In this document: positions 46,417-55,560 of the stretch, in pieces
Layout: each line of letters opens with the position of its first letter
Numbering within the stretch: the stretch's first letter is position 1
Origin: Sorangium cellulosum
GTDB taxonomy: Bacteria; Myxococcota_A; Polyangia; Polyangiales; Polyangiaceae
Length of the DNA: 64,000 nt
Direction of reading: 5' to 3'
Assembly: GCF_002950945.1 (NCBI RefSeq)
Contig: NZ_CP012673.1
Location: forward strand, 9,128,501 to 9,192,500
The notes under the pieces: model-generated
Database searches by the model: none
Seen by the model: only the letters and a program-made list of their open reading frames with translations
Told to the model about the DNA's origin: nothing
Translations under genes and position numbers: made by a program

Positions 46417-47951
46417 GACGATTCCTCCTTGTCGGCGTGCCCCGTCATCAAGGTCGCGATCCGCTCCTGGCCGAGCCGTTCCCGCGACAAAACACCCTTG
46501 ATGCGCCGCTCGTGCATGACGGCGACGCGGTCGCTCATCCCGATGATTTCTTCCATGTCCGAGCTGACCATCAAGATCGTGATGCCCTCATCGGCGAGGG
46601 CGGCCATGTGGCGGTAGATCTCGGCTTTGGCGCCGACGTCGATGCCGCGCGTCGGCTCGTCCAGGATGAGCACGCGCGGGTTCATGGCCAGCCATTTTCC
46701 GAGCACCACCTTCTGCTGGTTTCCGCCGGAGAGGTTCACGACGCGCTGGCGGATGTCAGGCGTCTTCGTCCGCAAGCGCTTCACCTCCGATTCGGCGACG
46801 CGGCGCTCCGTCGTCCTGTCCAAGAACCCCCAGCGGCTATAGCTGCCGATGCTGGGCAAGGAGGTGTTCTCTGCGATGCTGAGCGGCAGCACGAGGCCGT
46901 GCCGCTTGCGATCCTCCGGCGCCAGGTAGACGCCGCGGTCGATGGCGTCCCTGGGTCGTCGAGGCGCGAACGCCTTGCCTTCGAGCGTCATGCGTCCGCC
47001 GAGCGCCGGAGTGACCCCGAAGATCGTCTGCATGAGCTCCGTGCGGCCCGAGCCGACCAGGCCGGCGAAGCCGAGGATCTCCCCGCGCCCGGCCGAGAAG
47101 GAGACCGGCGCGGGCGCGCCGGGCACGACGAGGCCTTCGACCACCAGCACGGGCTCGGTCGACCTCCGAGGCCGCCTCTCCGGGAAGTAGTGCGCGCTGA
47201 GCTCGCGGCCCACCATCATGGAGACGATCTTCTCGTGCGTCGCCTCCGCGCGCGTGAGCTCCCCGACGTAACGTCCGTCGCGCAGGACCGTCACCCGGTC
47301 CGCCAGCGCCATGACCTCTTCCAGCCGGTGCGAGATGTAGACGATGCCGATGCCGTCCGCCCGGAGCTTGTGGATGATGTGGAAGAGGTGCTCCGACTCG
47401 GCGCTCGTGAGCGACGAAGTCGGCTCGTCCATGACGATGATGCGCGCGTCCAGGGCGAGCGCCTTGGCGATCTCGACCATCTGCATCTGCCCGGCGGTCA
47501 ACGCGGACACCGGGGTCGAGGGCGGGAGCGTCAAGCCCACACGTTGGAGCAGCTCCTCGGCGCGGGCGTACATGTCGCCCTTCGGCAGCGGACGGAGGAG
47601 CGGGCCGGCTCCGCCGCCCTCGTTGCCGAGGAAGATGTTGGCTGCGATGTCCAGGTTCGCCGCCAGCATCAGCTCCTGGTGGATGAGCGCGATGCCGAGG
47701 CGCTTGGCGACGCGCACGCTCTCGAGGGCGACCTTCTTCCCTTCGACGCGGATCTCCCCCTCGTCGGGCTGCTGGGCGCCCCCGAGGATCTTCATGAGCG
47801 TGCTCTTGCCGGCGCCGTTCTCGCCCATGAGGGCGAGCACCTCGCCCGGCTTCAGCGAGAGAGAGACGCCCTCCAGCGCGACCACGCCGGGGAACCGCTT
47901 GGTGATCGCGCTCATCGCGAGCAGGTCCGGTTCGGACGCGGCCACGTTCAC
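46413..47951 (-). CDS. Ribose-type ABC transporter ATP-binding protein (two-domain)
   Basis: A 512-residue ATPase of the RbsA/MglA type with two nucleotide-binding halves. Half one: Walker A GENGAGKST, signature VSALTAGQMQMVEIAKAL and Walker B RIIVMDEPTSS. Half two: VNLSGGNQQKVVLGKWLA with LILDEPTRGID; its first loop, GLVGSGRTEL, is degenerate as is usual for the family. It powers the permease. GTG start overlaps the binding-protein stop by four bases; its own stop overlaps the permease start. Confidence 0.92.
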   Translation of the reverse strand: MNVAASEPDLLAMSAITKRFPGVVALEGVSLSLKPGEVLALMGENGAGKSTLMKILGGAQQPDEGEIRVEGKKVALESVRVAKRLGIALIHQELMLAANLDIAANIFLGNEGGGAGPLLRPLPKGDMYARAEELLQRVGLTLPPSTPVSALTAGQMQMVEIAKALALDARIIVMDEPTSSLTSAESEHLFHIIHKLRADGIGIVYISHRLEEVMALADRVTVLRDGRYVGELTRAEATHEKIVSMMVGRELSAHYFPERRPRRSTEPVLVVEGLVVPGAPAPVSFSAGRGEILGFAGLVGSGRTELMQTIFGVTPALGGRMTLEGKAFAPRRPRDAIDRGVYLAPEDRKRHGLVLPLSIAENTSLPSIGSYSRWGFLDRTTERRVAESEVKRLRTKTPDIRQRVVNLSGGNQQKVVLGKWLAMNPRVLILDEPTRGIDVGAKAEIYRHMAALADEGITILMVSSDMEEIIGMSDRVAVMHERRIKGVLSRERLGQERIATLMTGHADKEESS

Positions 47952-48967
47952 TTCTTCATTTCGGCGAGCTTCCGCTTGAAGTCCGCCACGTTGGTCTTCT
48001 CGATCACCTCGATGCCGGTGTCGATGCTCCTGTCGGCCGGAATCTGCGCCGTCGCCACGTCGGGCTTGGTCGCGAGCTCATGCGCCCACTTGCTCGCCAG
48101 GTAGCCGAACTGAAACGGCTTCTGGACGACCGTGGCCGAGATCGTGCCGCTCTCGATGGCCATGAGCGTCTGCTCCTCTTCGTCGAACACGGCCGCGAGG
48201 ACCTTGCCCTTCTTCCCGAGGGCCTCGATGGCCGCCGCGATGGCGGGGCCGTTGTACGACCACAGGCCTGCCACGAGCTTCAGGTCCGGGTGCGCGTTGA
48301 TGATGTCCTCCACGTTGGAGCGCGCCTTCGCGCGGTCCGTGTTGTCCTCACGCTTGTCGACGATCTCGATGTTCTTGCCGGCGATCGCGTCCTCTATGCC
48401 CTGCAGGCGCTGCTTCGCGTTGTCCGCGGAGAGCATTCCGACGAACACGGCCATCTTGCCGCCGCTCGGGAGGAGCTTCACGATCTGGGCGCCGAGCGCC
48501 TTGCCGGCCTCGTAGTTGTTGGTGCCGATGTAGAGCAGCCGGCTCGATTTCGGGGCGTCGGAGTCGAACGTGATCAGCTTGCTCCTCTCGGCCGCCTTGT
48601 TGAGCGCCGGGACCTGATCGTTCGGCGCGATGGCGCTCACGGCGATGGCGTCGTAGCCCTGGCTCGAGAGGCTCTCCAGGATCTGGTTCTGCTCCTCCGT
48701 GGTGCCGTTCGGCGGCATCTTCACGTCGACCTGGACCTTGCTCTCCTGCTCGTATTTCCGGATCCCCGCCTGAGCGATCTTCCAGAACTCGCTCGAGTTG
48801 TTGGTGATGAAGGCGAGCTTCACGCTCTTCGGCTTCGGGCCGCCCCCCGCGGCAGGCGCGGCGCCCGTCCCCGCGTTCTCGTTGCTGCACCCGGTCATCG
48901 AGAGCAGCGCCAACAGGAAGGGCGCTAAGGCCGCCCACCCCTTGCCCCAGGACTTCGTCTCTCTCAC
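47948..48967 (-). CDS. Sugar ABC transporter substrate-binding lipoprotein
   Basis: A 339-residue periplasmic binding protein of the ribose/galactose type (Peripla_BP_4). The signal peptide ends at LLSMTGCSN, a lipobox, then a Gly/Ala/Pro linker. The first lobe begins KLAFITNNSSEFW, with GYDAIAVSAIAP, and the hinge LYIGTNNYEAG. The C-terminal lobe has LVAGLWSYNGPAI and AAVFDEEEQ. AAGGAGA upstream supports GTG 48967, which overlaps the dehydrogenase stop by four bases. The sugar is unknown, but the neighbouring dehydrogenase and the LacI operators suggest a plant- or algal-glycan monosaccharide. Confidence 0.9.
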   Translation of the reverse strand: MRETKSWGKGWAALAPFLLALLSMTGCSNENAGTGAAPAAGGGPKPKSVKLAFITNNSSEFWKIAQAGIRKYEQESKVQVDVKMPPNGTTEEQNQILESLSSQGYDAIAVSAIAPNDQVPALNKAAERSKLITFDSDAPKSSRLLYIGTNNYEAGKALGAQIVKLLPSGGKMAVFVGMLSADNAKQRLQGIEDAIAGKNIEIVDKREDNTDRAKARSNVEDIINAHPDLKLVAGLWSYNGPAIAAAIEALGKKGKVLAAVFDEEEQTLMAIESGTISATVVQKPFQFGYLASKWAHELATKPDVATAQIPADRSIDTGIEVIEKTNVADFKRKLAEMKK

Positions 48968-50043
48968 GGCAGGTCTCCTTCCTGATTCACCTTCAGAAAT
49001 GCGTTGATACCACGCGTGACTTCGCTCTTCACCGGCCGTCGCCCGGAGCCCAGGGCGCCGCGCCAGGCATCCATGACCTGCATGTTCCCCAGGGTGTCTG
49101 CCCAGCTCATCGCGGGCCACTCCGGCTCGAGCATGGGCAGGCTGTCGGCGACGAGCTCCGCCTCGATCGCATACACCGCGTTCTCCGTCGGGAACGTGAG
49201 CTCTTTGGGCTCACGGCCGTCGCGGTGGATCGTGAACGCATTGTGACGGCCCTGGCCGTCACCCCCCGGAATCCACGGGTTCGGCAGCACGATGAAGCCC
49301 CGCTCGCCATGGATCACCGCCGTCGTTCCGATGGCGTAGGCGATGGAGCTCGTCACCTCCGCCGTGAAGCCCGACGGAAAGGTCAGGGTGGCGCTCGCGA
49401 GCTCGTCCACGCCCGTGGGTCCGAACCGCCCCCATGCAGAGATCCGGGTGGGCTCCGCGAACGGCGCGTCCTCTGTAACCCCGGCGAGCAAGCGCGCGAA
49501 CGACACCGGGTAGCCACCGACGTCGAGCACGCTGCCGCCGCTCCGTTCGGGATTGAACAGCCTGCCGGAGCCGCGGCTCGCGCGGAAGCCGAAGTCGGCG
49601 CGCAGATGCAGGATGCGCCCGATCGCGCCGCCCTTCAGGCACTCGAGCAGGCCGCGAAGCATCGGGTGGCAGCGATACATGAACCCTTCCATCAGGAAGC
49701 GTCTCCGGCGGACAGCCTCGGCGATGACGCGCTGGGTCGACGCGGCGTCGAGCGTCAGGGGCTTCTCGCACAGCACGTGTTTGCCGGCCGCGAGGCTCGC
49801 CAGCGCATGCTGTTCGTGCGCCGAGTGCGGCGACGCCACGTAGACGGCTTCCACGCGCCGATCCTCGAGCAGCTCCTCCACGGTCCGCGACGACGCTCGG
49901 AGCCCCCACTCGGCCGCGAAGGCTCGCGCCTTGTTGGCGGAGGTGCCCGCGACGTTCACGACCCGGCAACGCTGGCTGCCCTGAAGCGCGCGCGTGAAGT
50001 CACGCGCGATCTCTCCCGTACCGATGACGCCGAAGCCAAGCAT
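48964..50043 (-). CDS. Gfo/Idh/MocA dehydrogenase, first gene of the importer operon
   Basis: A 359-residue cytoplasmic NAD-dependent sugar dehydrogenase. It has the nucleotide loop GFGVIGTGEIA, the active-site HVLCEKPLT and the substrate-domain motif GGSVLDVGGYPV. Unlike the copy at 32330 it has no Tat signal. It leads the operon with the ABC importer, so it probably oxidises the imported sugar. The start ATG 50043 follows a GAGAGAGGCGG ribosome-like stretch. The region upstream carries the LacI-type operator at 50186-50201, 143 bases away. Confidence 0.85.
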   Translation of the reverse strand: MLGFGVIGTGEIARDFTRALQGSQRCRVVNVAGTSANKARAFAAEWGLRASSRTVEELLEDRRVEAVYVASPHSAHEQHALASLAAGKHVLCEKPLTLDAASTQRVIAEAVRRRRFLMEGFMYRCHPMLRGLLECLKGGAIGRILHLRADFGFRASRGSGRLFNPERSGGSVLDVGGYPVSFARLLAGVTEDAPFAEPTRISAWGRFGPTGVDELASATLTFPSGFTAEVTSSIAYAIGTTAVIHGERGFIVLPNPWIPGGDGQGRHNAFTIHRDGREPKELTFPTENAVYAIEAELVADSLPMLEPEWPAMSWADTLGNMQVMDAWRGALGSGRRPVKSEVTRGINAFLKVNQEGDLP

Positions 50044-50159
50044 GACCGCCTCTCTCAGCCCGCCGTAAAGCGGGGAATTATTGTGTGTTTGTAGGCCTGT
50101 CCCGCTTCGAGAGCTGGCCCTCTCCCCAGCTCCGTACGCATGACGACCCATCCAGGGCG

Positions 50160-50213
50160 AAGCAAAAGGATACCCCTTGGGCACAATGTGAACGTTCACA
50201 TATTCCGTGTCAA
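50160..50213 (-). promoter_or_regulatory. LacI-family operator/promoter A, for the sugar importer operon
   Basis: Reading on the minus strand: TTGACA (50208-50213), six bases, the perfect palindrome ATGTGAACGTTCACAT (50186-50201), eleven bases, then GGTATCCTTTTGCTT (50160-50174). The central CG and TGTGAACG half-site match the LacI/GalR operator type. A repressor bound here would cover the -10 region. Confidence 0.8.
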
Positions 50214-50425
50214 CTCTTAACGGCCGGGCCGCGGGCATCCTCCAAGGGAGGATAAATCCAGCGGTCGCCCGCCGGAGCGCCGCGTCAAGAGGAGCGGGCG
50301 CCGGACCGCGATCATCGCCGTTCCGCCCCTGAAAAGCGACGCCATCTCGACAGGTTATCGATGCATCGAAAGGGCCGCGCTCGACCCGCCCGAGCAGGAG
50401 GTGGAGGCAGGCCGGTCGATCGGCG

Positions 50426-50478
50426 TTGACGCCCGCCATGTGATCGTTCACATTGCCTCAAGCGGTATCCTTTTGCTT
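50426..50478 (+). promoter_or_regulatory. LacI-family operator/promoter B, for the DUF1592 gene at 50750
   Basis: TTGACG (50426-50431), six bases, ATGTGATCGTTCACAT (50438-50453, one change from a perfect palindrome), ten bases, GGTATCCTTTTGCTT (50464-50478). Same geometry as operator A in the other direction. It lies about 300 bases before the DUF1592 start. Confidence 0.78.
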
Positions 50479-50749
50479 CGCCCTGGATGGGCCGTCTGCG
50501 CACCGAGATCTTCGTCCTCCGATCGATCTCGGCACCGACTCCGTTCGCTCGGTCGTCGAGGACGCGATTGCTGCTCGATGATGGTTGGCATCTGGCCAAC
50601 GGTCTGCTGGGATGCAGATCCCGGGGACGCCCGATCCGAAGGGCAGCGGAGGGGGCGTCGGAAGCTTGATCCACCACGACGGCCCCGACACCGCTGCCCA
50701 GCAGCAGGCCCGCTGGGGGACTGCGCCATAACTGTTTTATTATCGTGTA

Positions 50750-52522
50750 ATGAAAGCGGGGTGTTCGATGATGTGGCTTCAACGTGCCCGGAGCGGGCGA
50801 AGAGCGACATCCGTGTCCAGGTCCTTCGATCATGAGCGGACGCGTCGTTCCAGAGTTTCTCGGTCGGCGATCCCGATCGCGTTGATCCTGGCCAGCGGCT
50901 GCACGGGAAATTTGGGTGGGGGTGACGGTAATGCCGACCCTGGCGTCGAAGATCCCACCACGGTGGCCCCGTCCGCGTGCGAGGACGGCGTGGTGTACCC
51001 CGGGCGTGCGCCGCTGCGGCGGCTGACGCGCTTCGAGTACAACAAGACCGTTCGCTACCTCTTCGGCGACACGACGGAGCCAGCCTTCTCGCTGCCGAGC
51101 GAGGATGTCGGGAACGGCTTCGGCAATGACGCGGACGAGCTGTCGGTCTCCAGCCTGCTGGCCGAGCAGTGGGGCACCGTCGCGGAGGGCGTCGCCCAGC
51201 GTGCCACCGCGAGCCCGGAGGCGCTCGCGAAGCTCGCGCCGTGCGCGAGCGGCGTGCAGATCGAGGGCGAGGAGGCGTGCGCGCGCACGATCATCGAGAA
51301 GATCGCGCCGCTCGCTTACCGGAGGCCGCTCGCCGACGGCGAGGCGAACGAGCTCCTCGCGCTGTACACCGTCGGGCGGACGGACGCGACGTTCGCCACC
51401 GGCATCGCGACGGTGATCGAGGCGCTCCTGCAATCGCCGGATTTCCTCTACCGCATCGAGTGGGGCGCCCCCGACCCCGAGCGCCCCGAGCTCCGCCGGC
51501 CGACGGGCGACGAGATGGCGACGCGGCTCTCGTACCTGCTCTGGGGCACGATGCCCGACGACCGGCTGCGCGCGGCCGCGCAGGCAGGCGAGCTCTCGAC
51601 GAAGGAGGGCGTGCGCGCGCACGCCGAGCGCATGCTCGACGACGCTCAGGCTCGGCCCGTCCTCCGGTTCTTCTTCGACAACCTGCTCCCCATCAGCAAC
51701 CTCGCGGATCTCGAGCGAAGCGAGGAGTCGTTCCCGACCTTCTCTCGCGCGATCGGCGCGCTCATGCGGGAAGAGACGCAGCGATTCCTGGAGCACGAGA
51801 TCTTCGAGGGGACCGGCACCTGGCCGTCCATCTTGACGGCCCCGTACACGTTCATGAACGGACCCCTCGCGGCGTTTTACGGCGTCTCCGGCGTGACGGG
51901 CGACGAGTTCCAGAAGGTGCAGCTCGACACGACCCAGCGCCTCGGGGTCCTCACCCAGGCGGGGGTGATGGCCGGGACGACGCACTCGAACATGACAAAC
52001 CCCGTGGGCCGCGGCTCGTTCGTGGTCCAGAAGCTGATGTGCCGGACGATCCCGCTCCCCACCGGCGAGATCCTGGAGCGGGTGAAGCCGCCGGACCCGT
52101 ACACCGGCGCGACGGCGCGGGAGCGCTACAGCCAGCACAGCCAGGACGCGGTCTGCGCGACGTGCCACCGGCAGATGGATCCGATCGGGCTGGCGTTCGA
52201 GAACTACGACGCGGTCGGGCTGTTCCGCACCACGGAGAACGGCGTCACCATCGACGCGAGCGGCGGGGTCCCGGGCACGGAGGGCACGGTGAGCGGGCCG
52301 GTCGAGCTGGTGCGGAAGCTCGCCGAGACCGAGGAGACGCAGAGCTGCTTCGCGACGCGCTGGGCCGAGTACGCCTACGGCCTCACCCTGCGCGCCGAGG
52401 ACGAGTGCACCGAGAAGGCCGTCACGGCCGCCTTCAAGCAGTCCGGGTACAACGTGAAGCAGCTGCTGATCGAGCTCACGCAGACGGACGCTTTCCACTA
52501 CATGGCTTCAGGAGAGGAATGA
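50750..52522 (+). CDS. DUF1592-family multi-domain lipoprotein (pair 1)
   Basis: A protein of up to 590 residues built of the planctomycete-type set DUF1587-DUF1595-DUF1592-DUF1588-DUF1585. Landmarks: PLRRLTRFEYNKTVRYLFGD, AYRRPLADGE, LLQSPDFLYRIE, the long DUF1592 core, CATCHRQMDPIGLAFENYD and QTDAFHYM at the end. The CATCH motif can bind a c-type haem, but such proteins are not proven cytochromes. A lipobox-like LASGC at about residue 50 suggests envelope anchoring. The start is uncertain: ATG 50750, 50768 or 50771. The next gene begins at 52519, overlapping by four bases, so the pair is coupled. Operator B lies upstream. Confidence 0.8.
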   Translation: MKAGCSMMWLQRARSGRRATSVSRSFDHERTRRSRVSRSAIPIALILASGCTGNLGGGDGNADPGVEDPTTVAPSACEDGVVYPGRAPLRRLTRFEYNKTVRYLFGDTTEPAFSLPSEDVGNGFGNDADELSVSSLLAEQWGTVAEGVAQRATASPEALAKLAPCASGVQIEGEEACARTIIEKIAPLAYRRPLADGEANELLALYTVGRTDATFATGIATVIEALLQSPDFLYRIEWGAPDPERPELRRPTGDEMATRLSYLLWGTMPDDRLRAAAQAGELSTKEGVRAHAERMLDDAQARPVLRFFFDNLLPISNLADLERSEESFPTFSRAIGALMREETQRFLEHEIFEGTGTWPSILTAPYTFMNGPLAAFYGVSGVTGDEFQKVQLDTTQRLGVLTQAGVMAGTTHSNMTNPVGRGSFVVQKLMCRTIPLPTGEILERVKPPDPYTGATARERYSQHSQDAVCATCHRQMDPIGLAFENYDAVGLFRTTENGVTIDASGGVPGTEGTVSGPVELVRKLAETEETQSCFATRWAEYAYGLTLRAEDECTEKAVTAAFKQSGYNVKQLLIELTQTDAFHYMASGEE

Positions 52523-53904
52523 TGGTTATGTCGAAATTTCGCTTGAGTCGACGTGCCATGCTGCGGGGCGCCGGCGCGATCGCCGTCTCCCTCCCCTGGC
52601 TGGAGATCATGGGCCCCGAACGCACGGCGCACGCGCAGCCCGCGCCCGCCAAGCGCTTCCTCGCCGTCTACACGCCTGGTGGAACGGTGATGGACCGCTG
52701 GAGGCCGACCGGCTCCGAGACGAGCTTCACCCTGGGCCCCATCCTGGCGCCGCTCGCGCCGGTGCAAGATCGGCTGCTCGTCGTCGACGGCCTCGAGATG
52801 AAGAGCGCGCGCGGCGAGCAGCACCAGAGCGGGATCATCGCCTGGCTCACGGGCACGGCTCAAGAGGGCTCCTCGAGCAACGGCTACGGGAGCGGGCCGT
52901 CCATCGATCAGGTGATCGCCTCCCGGATCTCCGCTGGCCAGAAGGCGAAGGCGAGCATCCAGATCGCGCTGCGCTGGGCGACGGGCAAGTCCCACGGCCT
53001 GCTGTCGCCGATGAACGCCGCGAATTTCGAGGACGCCGCGCCGCACAGGCCGATCCCGCCGCGCCTCGATCCGGTGGAGATCTTCACCGAGCTCTTCGGC
53101 ACGCTGAACCCCGGCGACAACAACGACGCCGCCCGTCGCCTCGCGCGAAAGCAGTCGATCCTCGACTTCCTCGACCGGCGCTACGCCGCCCTGTCCGCGC
53201 GGGTCGGCGCCGCCGACAAGCAGAAGATCGACCAGCACCTGACGAAGATCCGCGAGATCGAGCAGAGCCTCAGCAACGTCCCTATCGCGACGAGCGCTTG
53301 CCAGGTCCCGATGATGGTCGACACGTCCGACTACAACCCCCGCACGGGGCTCAACTCGTCCGACACCGGCTCGATCAGGGACACCTCGACCGACGCGGCG
53401 ATCCCCAAGGTCGGCAAGCTCTTGACGGACATGCTGGTGATGGCGCTCGCCTGCGACATCACCGCGGTCGGCACCCTGCAGTGGAGCGACACCGAGGCGA
53501 AGCACACCTTCCCCTGGCTCAACCTGAGCGAGCACCACCATTTCTACCAGCACGACGGCGGCTTCAGGGCGGCCGAATGCGAGCTCATCTGCAACTGGTA
53601 TTCGAAGCAGCACCTCTACCTCCTGCAGGAGATGGAGAAGGTCGACATGGGCGGGCACTCGCTGCTCGACGAGAGCGTCGTCTTCTTCGGCTCCGAGATC
53701 TCGGATCCGCCGACGCACAGCAAGACGAACATGCCGTTCCTGCTGGCCGGCGGCGGCGGAGGCCTGCGCACCGGACGCTGGGTCCGTCACCCCGGCGTCC
53801 CGCACAACAACCTGCTCGTCTCCATCTTGAACCTGTTCGGCGACGCCCGGACCACGTTCGGCGACCCGCGGTACTGCACCGGGCCGCTCACCAACCTGAC
53901 GTAG
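52519..53904 (+). CDS. DUF1552-family Tat-exported protein (pair 1)
   Basis: A 461-residue DUF1552 protein. The Tat signal KFRLSRRAMLRGAG is followed by a hydrophobic stretch and an Ala-Gln cleavage zone. The conserved parts are FLAVYTPGGTVMDRW, the DRLLVVDGLE block, GPSIDQVIA, a heptad-like helix near KQKIDQHLTKIREIEQSL, and the end block TNMPFLLAGGGGGLRTGRW. DUF1552 proteins always accompany DUF1592 proteins; the function is unknown. Start ATG 52519 with ATGATG and GGAGAGG. Overlaps the upstream stop (ATGA). Confidence 0.85.
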   Translation: MMVMSKFRLSRRAMLRGAGAIAVSLPWLEIMGPERTAHAQPAPAKRFLAVYTPGGTVMDRWRPTGSETSFTLGPILAPLAPVQDRLLVVDGLEMKSARGEQHQSGIIAWLTGTAQEGSSSNGYGSGPSIDQVIASRISAGQKAKASIQIALRWATGKSHGLLSPMNAANFEDAAPHRPIPPRLDPVEIFTELFGTLNPGDNNDAARRLARKQSILDFLDRRYAALSARVGAADKQKIDQHLTKIREIEQSLSNVPIATSACQVPMMVDTSDYNPRTGLNSSDTGSIRDTSTDAAIPKVGKLLTDMLVMALACDITAVGTLQWSDTEAKHTFPWLNLSEHHHFYQHDGGFRAAECELICNWYSKQHLYLLQEMEKVDMGGHSLLDESVVFFGSEISDPPTHSKTNMPFLLAGGGGGLRTGRWVRHPGVPHNNLLVSILNLFGDARTTFGDPRYCTGPLTNLT

Positions 53905-53978
53905 CCACGCCCGAGGCGGGAGGGATGGGCGGCTAGCTCCGAGCGCCACAAGTCTCGCCAGGGATCCCGAGAGATTTC

Positions 53979-54063
53979 AACGCCAAGGACGCCAAGGACG
54001 CCAAGCACGCCAAGATATGATCTTCTTCTTGGCGTTCTTGGCGCCTTGGCGTCCTTGGCGGTT
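53979..54063. repeat. CCAAGG-type inverted repeat between convergent genes (copy 2)
   Basis: The left arm, AACGCCAAGGACGCCAAGG and further 9-base units, pairs with TTGGCG units ending GGCGGTT at 54063, around an ATATGATC loop. It shares unit, loop and orientation with the copy at 11861-11939 and also lies between two genes that converge (53904 and 54128). Confidence 0.85.
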
Positions 54064-54127
54064 CCAACTTCTGCTCGTCTGAGGTCGGCCGCGGCACCTC
54101 GGGCCACAGCGGCCTGAACGCTCAAGC

Positions 54128-55558
54128 CTACGCGAACAGACCCGGGATTGCCGTCGTGTGGAGGTCGGCGTCCCCGAGGACGAAGTCCGGGAGGCCGAAC
54201 GCCCCCGCGCACGCCATCCACAGGTCGTTGGTCGACCGGAGACCGCGGCCGCCGTTGTCCCACACGCGCCCGCCGACGAGCCCGGTACTGGCGCCGCCGA
54301 AGAGCACCCAGGGCACCCTGTCCCAGTTGTGCGTGCGGGTGCCGACCTCGGTCACGTAGGGGACGACGGTGTTGTCGAGCAGCGTCCCGCCGTTCACGTC
54401 CTGGGTGTCCGCGAGCTCCTTCAGGAACCCCGCGACCTTGCCCGCGTAGAACTCCTCCACGCGCGTGAGGAACTCGAGCGTATCTCTCGTATCGGGATCG
54501 TGGCTCGTCGTGTGGTGGACCTTGAAGACGCCCGAGTCCGGCGGCCAGAAATCGCCGAAGCTCACGTGGTTCGTCCCCGGGGCCCACTGGAAGGTCACCA
54601 CGCGCGTGATGTCGCACCGGAAGGCCGCCTTGAGCACCGCGAAGTGCAGGGCGCCGATGCGCGCGTGTTTCTCGTCGTCGCGCTCGCGCACCACGTGATT
54701 CGAGGAGTAAGGGTCGATGTACTCGCTCACGGAGATGACCTCCGGCGGCTGCTCCATGCCGCAGAACGCGGCGCTGCGCGGATCGGCGTCGAACTCCTTC
54801 TCCACCTCGCGGATCGCCTCGGTGTGCGCGTCCAGCATCTCGCGCTGCGCGCTCGGCGCGAGCTCGTGGAGGCGGGCGAGGTCCTTCCTCGCGAAGTCGA
54901 GCACGCTCTTCTTCTGCCGGCGCGCCCTGGCGAGCGCCTCGAGGTTGTCGCTCGTCGTCCCGCCGGGCATCAACGTGCCGAACACCCGCTGGTAGACCTC
55001 GAGCGGCTGGTAGTACGGCGTCATCGGGGCTCGCGGGCCGGAGTACGACATGTGGCGCGTCGACACCTCCGGCGTGTCCGCGCGCTTGTCGCACGAGATC
55101 TGGAGCGACGCGATCGGCGTCCCCTGCAGATCGGTCGACTGCTTCACGAGCAGCTGGTCGATGCTCGCCCCCTCGGCCATCGGGTCGTCCCCGCCGTTGC
55201 CGGGGTAGAGCTGCTTGGTCCGCTGGCCGGTCGCCATCAGGACGGTCCCGCGCTCGTGGCCGCCGCCGACCGATCCCTCGTAAGGCAGCTTCAGGTCGCG
55301 CAGCACCACCATCCGGTCCCGCACCGACTCGAACGGGCGCAGGATGCGGGACAGCGTGAAGTCGGTCCCGCTCCCCTGGGGCCACCAGTTCTCGTAGACG
55401 GTGCCCACGGGCCGCTGGATGATGAGGAGCCGCTTCGGGCTCGGCGCGCCCTCCGCGACCCGCTCGAGGCCGCGGAGGATCGCGAACATCCCTGCGGCGG
55501 CGCCGACGCCCTGAAGGAAGCGACGACGGGACGAAGCATAAGGTGAAATGCGGTTCAT
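54128..55558 (-). CDS. DUF1552-family Tat-exported protein (pair 2)
   Basis: A 476-residue relative of the protein at 52519-53904. Tat signal SSRRRFLQGVG with FAILRGLE, then LLIIQRPVGTVYENWW, DRMVVLRDLKLPYE, ASIDQLLV, a helix near QREMLDAHTEAIREVEKEF, and the C-terminal block VPWVLFGGASTGLVGGRV. Together with the DUF1592 gene that ends two bases upstream it forms a second pair, in the same order but on the minus strand. GGAGGAG precedes ATG 55558. Confidence 0.85.
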   Translation of the reverse strand: MNRISPYASSRRRFLQGVGAAAGMFAILRGLERVAEGAPSPKRLLIIQRPVGTVYENWWPQGSGTDFTLSRILRPFESVRDRMVVLRDLKLPYEGSVGGGHERGTVLMATGQRTKQLYPGNGGDDPMAEGASIDQLLVKQSTDLQGTPIASLQISCDKRADTPEVSTRHMSYSGPRAPMTPYYQPLEVYQRVFGTLMPGGTTSDNLEALARARRQKKSVLDFARKDLARLHELAPSAQREMLDAHTEAIREVEKEFDADPRSAAFCGMEQPPEVISVSEYIDPYSSNHVVRERDDEKHARIGALHFAVLKAAFRCDITRVVTFQWAPGTNHVSFGDFWPPDSGVFKVHHTTSHDPDTRDTLEFLTRVEEFYAGKVAGFLKELADTQDVNGGTLLDNTVVPYVTEVGTRTHNWDRVPWVLFGGASTGLVGGRVWDNGGRGLRSTNDLWMACAGAFGLPDFVLGDADLHTTAIPGLFA

Positions 55559-55560
55559 GG

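Larger units (their letters stand above)
50142..50496. repeat. Mirrored promoter: about 71-bp inverted repeat in a 706-base gap
   Basis: The arm at 50142-50213 and the arm at 50426-50496 are inverted copies, about 80 percent alike, each holding a -35-like TTGACR, a LacI operator and a GGTATCC box. They point in opposite directions, one to the sugar importer operon and one to the DUF1592 gene at 50750. The rest of the gap (50044-50749) shows no gene. Confidence 0.85.

Noticed and set aside
50312..52498. Minus-strand open frame covering the DUF1592 gene of pair 1
   Set aside because: No domain signals; the plus-strand protein has all family landmarks, a CxxCH motif and a coupled partner.
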